64,000 nucleotides of DNA from Phoronis australis (lineage: Eukaryota > Phoronida > Phoronidae), in the NCBI GenBank assembly GCA_002633005.1, contig NMRA01000228.1, positions 236,120 through 300,119 of the forward strand, written 5' to 3'. The translations under genes and the position numbers were made by a program. Below, in pieces: positions 10,501 to 20,600 of the stretch. The notes below the pieces were generated by a model. That model was given only the letters and a program-made list of their open reading frames with translations. It made no database searches and had not been told where the DNA came from. Positions within the stretch are counted from its first letter, which is position 1, and every line of letters begins with the position of its first letter.

Positions 10501-11061
10501 AACTTTCAGCCGCGTCACTTCGCTCTTCTAAAAAGGGCTTATTATTTTCGATTTTTTTAGCATTATGTTGTGAGAAGGGAGACCACTTGTTAATGTATAA
10601 CCATTAGAATTAGTCCCTTAAAAGTTGCCATTAAACAGCTGTGTATGAAAATATCATTGTTTTATATCATTTACCATGAAATTGGTCTGAAGTTGTTTCT
10701 TACTCCGATCAGAATGTTAATTCAAGGCTGGGAGAGAAGTGACCATTTGTTATTGCTGGAGACAAGGCTCATCAGTGCTACTCATTCTGTAACCTGATCA
10801 TAGTCTTGAGCAACGAAACTCACTTCTTTGGAAGCCCGAAAACCTATCTTAGTTTTGTAGGACCAAGTAGTCCATCAAAATTCATTTTCTTTGGCAGAAC
10901 GCTAGTTTTATTGTAGTTTTGATATGAACTATTTGTTGTATGCTTTTTAATGATTCCAGTGTTGTCTTTAATCTTTTTAGGAAGCCATTGCTAGACATAA
11001 GGAGAAAATAAAAAAACTTCAACAAAAGGAAGGCAAAGGATCAGGTTCTGATAGCGATTAG
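4492..11061 (+). CDS. ATPIF1: ATPase inhibitor IF1, mitochondrial (spliced gene, 5' exon missing)
   Basis: Five exons (4492-4552, 6663-6688, 7664-7727, 10004-10063, 10981-11061) join in frame into about 96 residues. IF1 binds the F1 part of mitochondrial ATP synthase and blocks ATP hydrolysis when respiration fails. Diagnostic features: a Gly-rich stretch (GSGAGKGGGTGGSVR), the inhibitory core (RDAGGAFGKMEAAHEEQYF) and a charged, His-containing coiled coil ending in KIKKLQQKEG, then an acidic SDSD tail. The matrix-targeting start is not recognised: the first exon found begins in phase 2 after a good TTTCAG acceptor and contains an internal ATG, but the region before it resembles the end of a presequence (HYPVSSRLMSS). 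The helix between the core and the C-terminal segment looks about seven residues shorter than vertebrate IF1 as I remember it. Family assignment is firm; the 5' end is unknown. Confidence 0.93.
5316..5824. mobile_element. hAT-like MITE in the IF1 intron
   Basis: The ends are inverted CAGGGCTTGGAAT and ATTCCAAGCCCTG, directly flanked on both sides by TTAAAA (5310-5315 and 5825-5830). The interior is rich in CCGCGGAAACGCGGA-type palindromes. A 29-codon frame starting at 5562 ends at a stop and resembles no family I know. The CAGGG end suggests hAT, but a full 8-bp target duplication is not clear. Confidence 0.7.
6252..6366. mobile_element. Short palindromic MITE, copy 2
   Basis: Inverted ends carry GATATAACGTGCCCG and TTTTGAGAACCAGTT. 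This copy lies in the second recognised intron of the IF1 gene and is in the opposite orientation to copy 3 at 28655-28768, judging from the two slightly different ends (GGCAATAGT versus GGTAATGGT). Confidence 0.75.
6663..6688 (+). CDS. ATPIF1: IF1 micro-exon, glycine-rich linker
   Basis: A 26-base exon between TTTCAG and GTAAGT encodes GGGTGGSV plus two bases of an arginine codon that is completed by the next exon. It lengthens the glycine-rich segment just before the inhibitory core. Confidence 0.85.
7312..7681 (+). repeat. Minisatellite spanning the IF1 splice acceptor
   Basis: A unit of 86-92 bp is repeated about four times. Each copy has the same pyrimidine-rich intron end, a TTACAG acceptor and the first 18-19 bases of the following exon (AGATGCTGGTGGAGCTTT). 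Acceptor AGs fall at 7396, 7488, 7574 and 7663; only the last is followed by the full exon. Copies are nearly identical, so expansion is recent. Confidence 0.92.
7664..7727 (+). CDS. ATPIF1: IF1 exon, inhibitory core
   Basis: The exon starts after the last of four tandem copies of the acceptor and ends at TTG before GTAAGT. It encodes RDAGGAFGKMEAAHEEQYFR and KL, the most conserved stretch of the family, which inserts into the catalytic interface of F1-ATPase. Confidence 0.93.
7938..8990 (-). repeat. Diverged member of the GCGCCCACA repeat family
   Basis: The left boundary is the hairpin GCCCACATATATATTTGTGG, matching the right ends of the copies at 45230-46978 and 62160-63656 in reverse. 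Inside are degenerate blocks such as TGCCACTAGGGGACAC on the minus strand and AAAATTGGCACA. The right end is uncertain. It lies in an IF1 intron. Confidence 0.6.
9040..9250 (+). repeat. Dispersed repeat related to 22490-22890
   Basis: The segment shares the order AAATGTCCAA, TTTGGAACATC, TTCAGAT.GCATGCTTTAT, TTCTCCAAA and GAGGGGCTAT with two tandem copies at 22490-22890. No coding frame is conserved. Class unknown. Confidence 0.6.
10004..10063 (+). CDS. ATPIF1: IF1 exon, coiled coil part 1
   Basis: Sixty bases between TTACAG and GTGAGT, in phase 0, encode QSQQLAELKNHLQNEIKEHE. The alternating Leu/Ile and charged residues fit the long IF1 helix. The histidine in KNH sits near the pH-sensing histidines known from the mammalian protein. 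Confidence 0.9.
10981..11061 (+). CDS. ATPIF1: IF1 last exon, coiled coil end and stop
   Basis: The exon follows CTTTTTAG and encodes EAIARHKEKIKKLQQKEGKG and then SGSDSD before TAG. It continues the helix begun in the previous exon in frame and ends in a short acidic tail. Confidence 0.9.
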   Translation, partial: EAIARHKEKIKKLQQKEGKGSGSDSD

Positions 11062-11308
11062 CAGCAACTAGATAATGAAATAGTGTGAGGAAACATTATG
11101 ATTGGTTGTGAAATGGCATTGGTAACGATGTATTTCAGACATGAGCTTGTGTGGACATTATATAGCAGAAAACAGGAGTGCCCATTCGAAACAGCAAATA
11201 CCTTAACTTGGGATAGTGTGGAGCAGTATTCAATGTGTGTTTACTTGTGTACTATTGTGAAAATATAGCACGAGTGTATCATCTTGTTGTTTGAAAAAAA
11301 GTTGTGGA

Positions 11309-11314
11309 AATAAA
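11309..11314 (+). other. Polyadenylation signal of the IF1 gene
   Basis: AATAAA lies about 250 bases downstream of the IF1 stop codon on the coding strand, the first such hexamer after the stop that I found. It is the likely end of the transcript. Confidence 0.65.
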
Positions 11315-11470
11315 TGTAGTGCTAATTGCCATATCATTACCAACTGGTTCACTAGTAAGAAACTTCTGAGTTGTGCAGTTGGTACATGACAAGTATAACA
11401 TCAGTGGGGGACCCGACTTAGACAAGATTTTATAAACCAAAAATATTTTTGTTGATGTCAGTTGCAGTTT

Positions 11471-12985
11471 TATGCACCCACAAATACATAATATGTGGTT
11501 GCATATTGCCATCATCTCTGTCCTATGTCCATTCATTGTCCGCTGCTGTCTCTCCTAAACTCCTTGGATGCTCTTTGTGAAATTTAGAAAGTTTATTTTT
11601 AGGAATGTGACAACAGATGACTTTTGGACGGATTTTACTGCTGCTGTGGCAATTTTAGTTCTTACATTTTCGTGTTTATCTTGGGAATTGCACAACAGAT
11701 TTATTTGAAATTTGACAAATATGTTATGATTACACCTTCCCATTTTTCAGAAACATTCAATATATTTTACGCCACCTTGTGGCCATTTTTATTGTTTTCT
11801 AGTTTTTTGGTATCCACCTATCTGCCAAACTGCTTGAAGGATTGTCATGAAAATTGGCATGTGTGTTCCTACTGTAAAAGAACACAGGCACCATTGATTT
11901 TTGGACTGTCCAACAACTGTGGCATCCTTTGTGGCAATTCTATTTTTTGCATGTGACTCGATACAAGAGTCCAGTTTTATCCACCATCTTGACTATGTAA
12001 TTAGGTAGAGTAAACAAACCAATTTACCAATTTCCCATTAAGTGGACGGAGAAGTAAGAGCTGTTTAAACCCACATTTTCCAAAGGATATTGATTACATT
12101 GTCAAAAGGTTGCTGTTATGCCGTTTCCAAAATGTTCAGTATTATCACAAACTCATTTTTTGTTCCTGAGGACCACCAGTGGTCTATTTCGGAGCGAATT
12201 AAAAATGCAGATGACTTTAGTGTTAATGTGGTGATTTCCAAGACCATCCATTTTTCACTAAGTCCACCCCAGGGTCAGTATTCCTATTGTTTAGTACTTG
12301 ATACAATGAAAAAAGTCTTCAAATTATTACACTATTGCAAATTGTTGCTATTGCCGAACACTGTTTTATCAGCTGGCCAACAAAGCCAAGGTTTGGGGAA
12401 TAAAAACTAACTTTATATGCATAATCTGTACACTTCTGTGTCCATACAACCCCGTAACATTCATGGATTGATGGCATAAATTTTTTCCAAGTGTTGCTTT
12501 CCCATTTACTCACTATTTTAAGAGAAATTTGCGTTTTATTGCTGGACCACCACAGGGCAAAGTACAAATTGACTCATTTACTCTTCCTAGTTCTACACCA
12601 CTTGAGTGTGCATACTCGATCAACTTGAAACCATGGACTCGTCTATATCTGCCAAGTGGTTGATGGATCGTCCATATTTGGTAAACAAGTTCCTTTCATG
12701 GGGACAACTGCACTTGTTCCTTTTCAAACGGAATTGATCTGCCCATAATCATTTTATTTTTTTCGTCCACCTACCTATCCGCCAAACTGCTTGAAAGGTA
12801 TTTTATGGGGGAGAGCATAGTTGAATTGCTTTGTGCCGTCTCCCTGGAGGCTATTTTAAATTTATTAGTATTGCTCCGTCGTGTGGGAATGTTCTGAAAT
12901 AGTGATCATCCTTTATAACTGTGCTGTATGTGATACACATGCTGGCCACATATCGATGGTCTCCATTGCTCTTGGGCCTACATAG
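11471..12985 (-). repeat. Diverged GCGCCCACA-family repeat, intergenic
   Basis: The left end TATGCACCCACAAATACATA is a degraded form of the family hairpin end. The right end near 12985 reads CATTGCTCTTG, as in the reverse complement of the copies at 45230 and 62160. The interior has family blocks such as TGCCAAACTGCTTGAAGG and ATGAAAATTGGCATGTGTG. The open frames at 11624-11956 and 12090-12410 lie inside it and are not genes. This fills most of the space between the IF1 gene and transporter gene A. Confidence 0.6.
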
Positions 12986-13088
12986 GAAAACACAGGACTA
13001 CGATTCTTGTCTTGCCAACAATTGTTTTAATGGCAGTGTGTGACTAGGTTTTTAGAGTTCAGCATATTGTTGAATATTCTTTACAACG

Positions 13089-13094
13089 TTTATT
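13089..13094 (-). other. Possible polyadenylation signal of transporter gene A
   Basis: TTTATT on the plus strand gives AATAAA on the minus strand about 970 bases beyond the stop codon of gene A. No closer AATAAA was found, so a 3' untranslated region of about 1 kb is inferred. Confidence 0.5.
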
Positions 13095-14066
13095 TCAAAT
13101 GCATTTAACAAGAAACAAATTTAAAGATGCCTTAAATACAATAAAATGTAAAACAGTTGAATGTCATTAAAATAGGTACAATAAATGAGAATTGTGCTAC
13201 ATTGAATTGAGTTCAAAATAACATCAGTTAATGTTTTTCTGTGTCGACAAAACAATGATGGCATATTAATAGAACTGATTTTGCCAACGAATTTGAAGTC
13301 AAAACATGTTAATATTCTGTTAGTGGACAGATTTCTTTTTTACACTCATTTTGTGTTAAATTTAAAAATAAAACTTCGAATCCAGACGAAGAAAATAGCT
13401 GAATAACTGAAAGGCTCTGTGGCAAAACCTTCAAAACTTCATTGGAAGTGGTAAGAGTTCAAATCCGATATGAAGCTTGTCTTGTTCTCTGAAACTATGG
13501 CATTGCTGCTTTTAAGCTAATTGTCAACTTTCGTGAATTTTTTCACTTTAAAATTCAATATTCACAATTTTCACCTTCACCACCTGATTATAAACATTAG
13601 TGTGACGTTTAAGGCACTTAAAAAGTTTTAAGTCCTCGAGGATTAAAAAATTATACTTCTATGGATTAAATATGGACAGTTAAAAAAGTTACTCAATGAA
13701 ACAAGAAGTGACTTCATGACGGTCAACAATTACATTTATAAGGCAGACTGCTGAAATCATTTGTAAGCTACTCTCTTCTAGGAACAACCACCCCTTGGCT
13801 TGTAGCATCCTTCTTAGTGAACAGAATTTTCACTTAGTCGATCACTGGTAAAAATCAGATGAGCAAGATTTTGAGAACCAGTTTCCTCCGCCGAGTAACA
13901 GATCCCTGTGAGTGACTATAGTGCCCCATAGCCAGTGTCCATCTGCCATCCTACAGGAACAATTTAAGCCAAAGCTAATGTAAACATGCCCTCTGTTGCT
14001 GCTTTCAACCAAAGGACCAGGAGCATTATTACCAGAGATAAAACACTGTATCTGACTGGTCAAAGG

Positions 14067-14601
14067 TCAAAGTTCCCCAGGCACAGTCATTGGTGCTTGT
14101 TCAGTGAACTGCGATTCATTGGATGGCTTCATAACATTAAGCTGGGGAGACTGGCTAATCGACGGAAGAATTTCATGCGAAGGAGGAAGTGGTTCAACAG
14201 ACTCGTTCACTGGTGAGGATGCTTTATGTCTAATGTCAGTAGACAACAAATCTGTAGACTTCTCTTGACTTTGTTTTTTTAAGTTCATGTTCATCTGAGA
14301 CCCACTGTCAAGTTCCCATGTGTTTATCTGTGATTTGTTCACCTTGATGCAGAAGTATGATAACAGTAAACACAGCATTGAGGCAATTTTAGCAGTTACT
14401 GATATCAACAGCAGGTTTCTACCCATCATTTTGTCGTCGTAAACATAACATGACCCTTGTTTGCCACATATGTCTTGCCACAGTTCACAGGACAAATCCA
14501 ACAATTTACCAAACACAATGGGAGCAGGAACAGTTCCCAGACATCGAATGATTAACCACTGAATTCCAAGTGCTAGGGACTTCTGTGCTTCTGGTAGACA
14601 C
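14067..14601 (-). CDS. Gene A exon 10, TM11-12 and C-terminal tail
   Basis: The exon follows TCTACACAG and runs to a stop at 14067. It encodes CLPEAQKSLALGIQWLIIRC, then the GKLLDLSCELWQ loop, the last membrane segment and a cytoplasmic tail of about 95 residues rich in Ser, Gln and Pro. The tail is roughly 40 residues longer than that of gene B and shares no similarity with it. Confidence 0.9.
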
Positions 14602-17600
14602 CTGTGTAGAAAATGAACATCATATAATTGCAGTTCGTAGTTGAAAGATGTGTAACTCCACACACGTGTCGCTGTGGTACTTCCCAGATGATTAAATATT
14701 CAGTGTTATTTTGCAGTGTGCAAACACCTCCAGGGATATTCGTGGACTGTACCTTTGTGTATTAGCGCATAAAAAAGTGAAAAGGCGCAAGTACATTGCA
14801 ACAGTATGCCCCCGGGTGGGTGTATCTTTTAAAATGCAACACTTCCAAAAATGCAAGATTCTAGTCAACTTACAGCCAGTCTGGTAAAACATGCACGACT
14901 GTTTCATATTTTACCACTTTAGTTACACGTAGTCTTCTGGGCACAACTTTTTGAAAAAATGCACACTTTTTATCATCAGGTGCGCCCAAAGGGCACAGGT
15001 TCAAACCTGGTCAGGAATATCCCTGACCTAAGGTAGACGAAAGAAAAGTAAAGTACCAAAGAGACGCAAGACCTAGTGAAGCTGCACGTCTATTGAACTA
15101 TTATTCTACATCTACATTAACTTGTTCTGGTTTAGTTATGTGCACTAGTAGATCACGTACACTACTTCTTCAGAACACTAACCTTTAATTTTGGTCATGT
15201 AAATATGTAAATACACCAGTGTGATCTTATATTTCGATTGCAGTGTTCATGGATCCCATATCAAAGCCGTATTAAACCAGAGCTTTCTGTTAAAAAGCAA
15301 GTTTTGACTAAAGTTTTCGGCTAACGCCACTTACTGTATGTAATTGGTCTCAAATTTGTGTGATTTCTGAGCTGGGAAAGATGTGACTGACAGTTCATTA
15401 TTTATTCAGACAAAGCTCATAAAATTTCAGGTCACAGTGCGAGGAAATAATGAACTATCAGTTTTTGGAGCCCACATATCACTCCTAAACTAAACAAGGA
15501 ACAAGATAAGACCAATTTCATAGTTTTAAGTGACTTAAATCAAACCTTGTTTTTTGACAGGAAACTCGTGGGCTTAATATCGCTGGCAAAATAATTATTC
15601 CTGTATTAATAATTCTGCTTTCTTGCATCATACTGCTCAGAATATGAATAGCAGACCTGGTGAGAAAATTAAGGATGCTAATTGAGAAGAAGAATGTGAT
15701 AAACCAGGCTGAACCAGATGTCAGCTGTCCAGAGTATGGAAGTGCTCAACAAGCTTCAGGGAGTGTTTGAGAAAGTAAGCTGTTATCTTGCTAAAACTGT
15801 CACAAGTAAGTAAAATTTTGCCGGTTGTTCAGAAACAATCCCGGACCTTAGCATGCACCAGGGCTGTTTGAAGCGAACATTTGGAAAAAATCACTTTTTC
15901 GAGAGCAGGGTTGTTTGAAGTGACCGGGCAGGATGGACTCCCAGGGTGCATGAAATCCGATGGGTTACATTGCATTATGGGCAGACAATGATGCCTAGGC
16001 AGAGATACTCCAAGAACTTTGTATTAGCAACAGTTTTACTTGCCTCAATGTTGCAGTGATGGCAGCTGTCCCAGCTACACAGGTGAAGAATACCAGACCG
16101 CCAAGAACTGGCAGGAATACAAAGAGCAAATCACAGTTTATTTCACATCTGCCACTCACTGCGGTGTAGTTGAGCCGGAGGGACCCGGCAACCTCAATAC
16201 AGGAGCAGTTGTAGAAATACTGAAAATTAGGTTTTTGTAATGGTAATGATGACAGTAAACAAAACCAAAATCTGAAATGTTTTTTAAAAAATGTAAATAT
16301 GAAGCAATTGAGTTACTAAGTCATAACGTGACCTTTATTAAACTTAAAAAAAACTTGACATTGTTGCCAAGAAGTGACATTGTTTAATTAGCATCACATC
16401 CTTGTATTTTCAGTGAATGTGAGTACCCTAGGACACAAATTACTTTCATGATATTGATAATCAATGAATCTTGGCTTGGGTTGTAATGTGCTAACAGAAA
16501 CATGATGGCTCTGTACAGAAATAATAATTCCGTTGAGATTGGAATTCATAAGAAACACTGTTAAGCTGGAAGTGAAGACTAATCTTGCACCAAGTTGGTT
16601 GCGGTCTGAAACTGGCAGCATTAAGAACAGACAATAATTATCAGACTAGTGACCACAATGTCACACATTGTTTACACAACTTGATTTCTTGTGTGGGTCA
16701 AACTGTCTTGAAGAATGCTTGCCTTTTTGGCTTGGACTCTCTTTGAAGTTACACATCCTGCATAACATGGCGAGAAGTAGATGATTCCATCCTGGCCACA
16801 CACAGGTTCATACTTCTCTGGGGAGCAGTGACAACCATGGTTACACCGCGACGCACGTCCGTCCACTGCACTTAAATTGGTTCTTGTCAAAAATTAGGAG
16901 GGATACATTAACTGGTGGCTATAACAAACTCCCTGAATAGAAATTTGTCAAAATGCTCCAACGCCTTCAGTCTGATGCTGCAGTATTTACCCACAATGCA
17001 TTAGTAGGACACTTGTACCACAGTTGTACATTGCTGCTATGCTAATCGTTAGTTTGCAGCAGTGATGTGACCTTTCTTCATTCTATCCTAATGCTACTAA
17101 GAGTTTACTTATGCACAATGAGTTGCATTGTTGCCACCAAAACCCTGCCCAGCTGGTGGGGCTCAATTTCTTTTCAGGTCCATCTCAGCTTGGAAAAATA
17201 CAGCAGCCTCAAAAACTCAGTAACTAGGTAAGGGAATTTTAGCTGATCAATATTTATCACAAAAGATTTTTTAAATGAATTCACATCAGCTATTTCTATG
17301 AATAGGTGATTTCATGTGACTGATATGACACAAATGGTCCTTAAGAATTCTTAGTCATAGTTGATACTGGCATGCAGTGTTTCTCATCAATCATTATAAT
17401 TTATATGATTGACTTCTTTACCAACGAGCAATGATAAATTCCATGAATGAGGTTATGAATGACGATCAGACTGATGATCATTCATGATCAGCCCCAAGAT
17501 CATTTATGATCATCAGAAGTCAGGTGACATTGATCATCATCCCGACACTAACCAAAATGGGGATGTATACAATGCATTTTGCAACCTCCGCCAAGGAAAA

Positions 17601-20600
17601 TTGAATTGAAGATTTGACTAACATGTAATACACAAACTCACTTGTTACCACTGTAATGTGAATTGACACCAGCAAAGGGCACCTCATCACACTGCATAAT
17701 GAGGCAGAACAGACAAGCAACTCCAAAACTAGTGGCTATCACTGCCAAGCGCATAACAGCCTTGCTTTTCAGTCTCATTTTCATAATGATTATGCCTCCT
17801 ATGATAGTTCCAGTAGCTCCACAAGGAATAGCTGTCAAACCTGTGCAAAGTAAGTTAGCCTTTACAATTAATTGGATGGACTCACTGAAAATGAAACTTT
17901 TGTCCTTGTAACAAATAGCAAGGTTTTTGAACTTAAACAGTCAGTGATGACCTAATCATGGCCACTAATTTGGCGAGCTTAAGTATGTAAATGTTTGCAA
18001 TATTTGTCCTGGATGAGTGTTATTTGGGCTTGAGTTTCAACTGAAATAACTTGCATTAAATCCGTTTGATGAAGTTTTTAACTAAAACGGAGCGGAAAGA
18101 GCACACAAATGATTGTGAAGTTAATTCTTATGCAATGTTGCACTGCACTGGTGCACTGCACTGGTGCACTGCACTGGTGCACTGCACTGGTGCACTGCAA
18201 TGGTGCACTGCAATGGTGTACTGCACTGGTCTGCAGGCTCAAAACTGTAGCTTTAACTCTAAAATGGCATTCAAAAATATGCAACAAGGATATGAGAGCG
18301 ATAGATTGAGAGTTCATAACATATGGCAGTAAAATGCCAACTGTAACCCACCTGGAGCGTGCATTTTACCTATGTAATAAGATGCCGAGTGAGCCGTCAA
18401 ACTGAACTGGGATTCAATGAACTTTGGTGAGAATGCTGTAAAGCCACCAGCTATCAAACCTGCAAGGTGCATTGCAATAAATTGAAGATTTGTCATCAAC
18501 ACACCTCAGAGTTGAGGGCACTCGACTGTGAGGTGTGCCACTTGGAAACACACTCAGAGGCCAATTTCTGACACTAATAAACATCTCAAGAAGCAATCCA
18601 TTGCTTTGCAGTTGTAACATTTCAATGCTTTGCATTTCTCTTATTATTAAGATTCACTGATAAGATCTAAATAACAATTGAAAACAGGAAAGTTTCTAAT
18701 CCGAATATACGGTACTAGTCGACACCAATTTTCAATTTTTATAACTGTACAGTAACTAGTCTGTCAAAACGTTTTTGATTTAAGTTAACCTAAGGTGGCT
18801 ATATTTGCAACCAATTCCTATCAGAGGGAACATGAGTATAGTGATATGAAAGTTAACTTAATGATTGTAGCGTTAATTCAAAAACTCTGCTGCATTTAAA
18901 AATATTGCTCCTAAATTTTAGTACATTCTGAACACACCTCGATAGGTTACAGACTGAAAAATAAACCGTTCTTATCAATAAGGCCGTCCCGGCCTTATTG
19001 ATAGCTTAGCAGACCAGAAAGGTTATGCCCTCTACAACAAATAACACGTGAAACTCCAGATGCGCAAAAACAAGACTGCAAACTTTGTGCCTGACGGATG
19101 TTAACGGCATTGTTGGTAAATACAGCGACATTGATCGAGTGTCGATGGGTAATCTGGGATAGTCCTAATAGTCACTGACCTTCAACACTACCAGCCAGGT
19201 TAATGAACATGAAGATAGGGTTAGTGAGGATAGCCCTCAACGACCGTATAACGCCCCGTAATGTACCAACATGTAGCGAAATCACCGAGGTCGTCAGCGC
19301 TTGTTTTTCCTGCTTCGCTTTGTTAAGCTTTGTGTAACCTGAAAACGATAGTCTAGCTGTTGATCTCATATTCCCACTATTATCGGTGGCTCTCTCTAAG
19401 GGTATTGTGATCAAAATGAAACTGCCACATGGCTACTCTCATAATAGCTATTGGTTAATAGTAGCCAGTGTCCACATTCACCCACAAGAACAAATTAGCT
19501 ACTTTGTTAATGCACTTAGTCGCTATGACATTCAGCTCCAAATTAGTACAGCCAGTTAGAGGGAATTTAAAGTTGTGATAGATTTGATTGACTGGAGTTT
19601 CACTAATTCAAAAGTGCCAAATTAAATCTGTTCAGTTAGAGGTCTTCAAGATGGTGTCATGTTAGTAAACCAGAAATTCGTAATTCTGAAGGAGTAAAAT
19701 TAACTAATTTGATGTCTTCTATTAAATGACAACTCAGTATAAAACTGATAAACAGGTTATAAGGTTGTGGACAAATGCGTAACTTGCGTGACAAAACATT
19801 TCTTTGTACTTAATGTTTGCTATTCTTGCGTTTGTAACTTACCTGGCAAATGTCTGGGGAACCCCAGAAAAATCCCACCAGTTAACAAACAGACAAAACC
19901 ACTAATTATAAAGCCAATCCACCAAGCCCCAACCCAGAGTGGATGGTAGACATCTATATCAAGACTGAAACAAGAAAAGTTTCATTGAAATAATCATTAG
20001 CAAAAACAGGCAGACACTGCAGGACATTAAATAAATTCATATAAAATATTTTCATATCCTTTGGCCAGTCCAAATTTAGTGAAGTTGCATTGCCACTACT
20101 TTGCCTGATAGGCAGCACCTAAATTTAAGTCAATTTAATTTGACAATACTGTATGAAAATAAGTGGTGAAAATCTCAGTATCCAGTTCATAACGCCGCCG
20201 TAATGCAATGCATACTTTGAACAGTAATAGGATAGATTTTAAGTTCAGATGCCTCAAGTGTTCAAAGTTGGTGTGTGAGTGGGGGGGGAGTAAACTACCC
20301 TTTCTGGAAGCAGCCTGATTGAGACATCAGTGTACGTAGGTATGGTAGTAGCATATTATGAACAAGAAGAACAAAAACCAACTGATGACGTCGTTCGAGG
20401 TAAAATTTCCTTTTTCTATTAGGTCTATTAGTTTGTACCTTTATGTACTTTTAAGCACGTTTCTCTTTCGTACATAGATAAGTTTTCTTTTAACTTGGAC
20501 AAAGTTCGGCAATGTGGTTGTTCCAGATTGTGCACTTGGTGTTCAGCTCAGTTGTATTTTGCCTTGAACTGTGATGAAAACTCTTGGTCTAGTTGGATCT

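Noticed and set aside
13986-16240. Plus-strand frames at 13986-14216 and 16040-16240
   Set aside because: They lie opposite, or partly overlap, real minus-strand exons 9 and 10 of gene A or its 3' region.
18066-18332. Overlapping frames of 60-90 codons on both strands
   Set aside because: They are produced by the 13-bp tandem repeat and lie in an intron.
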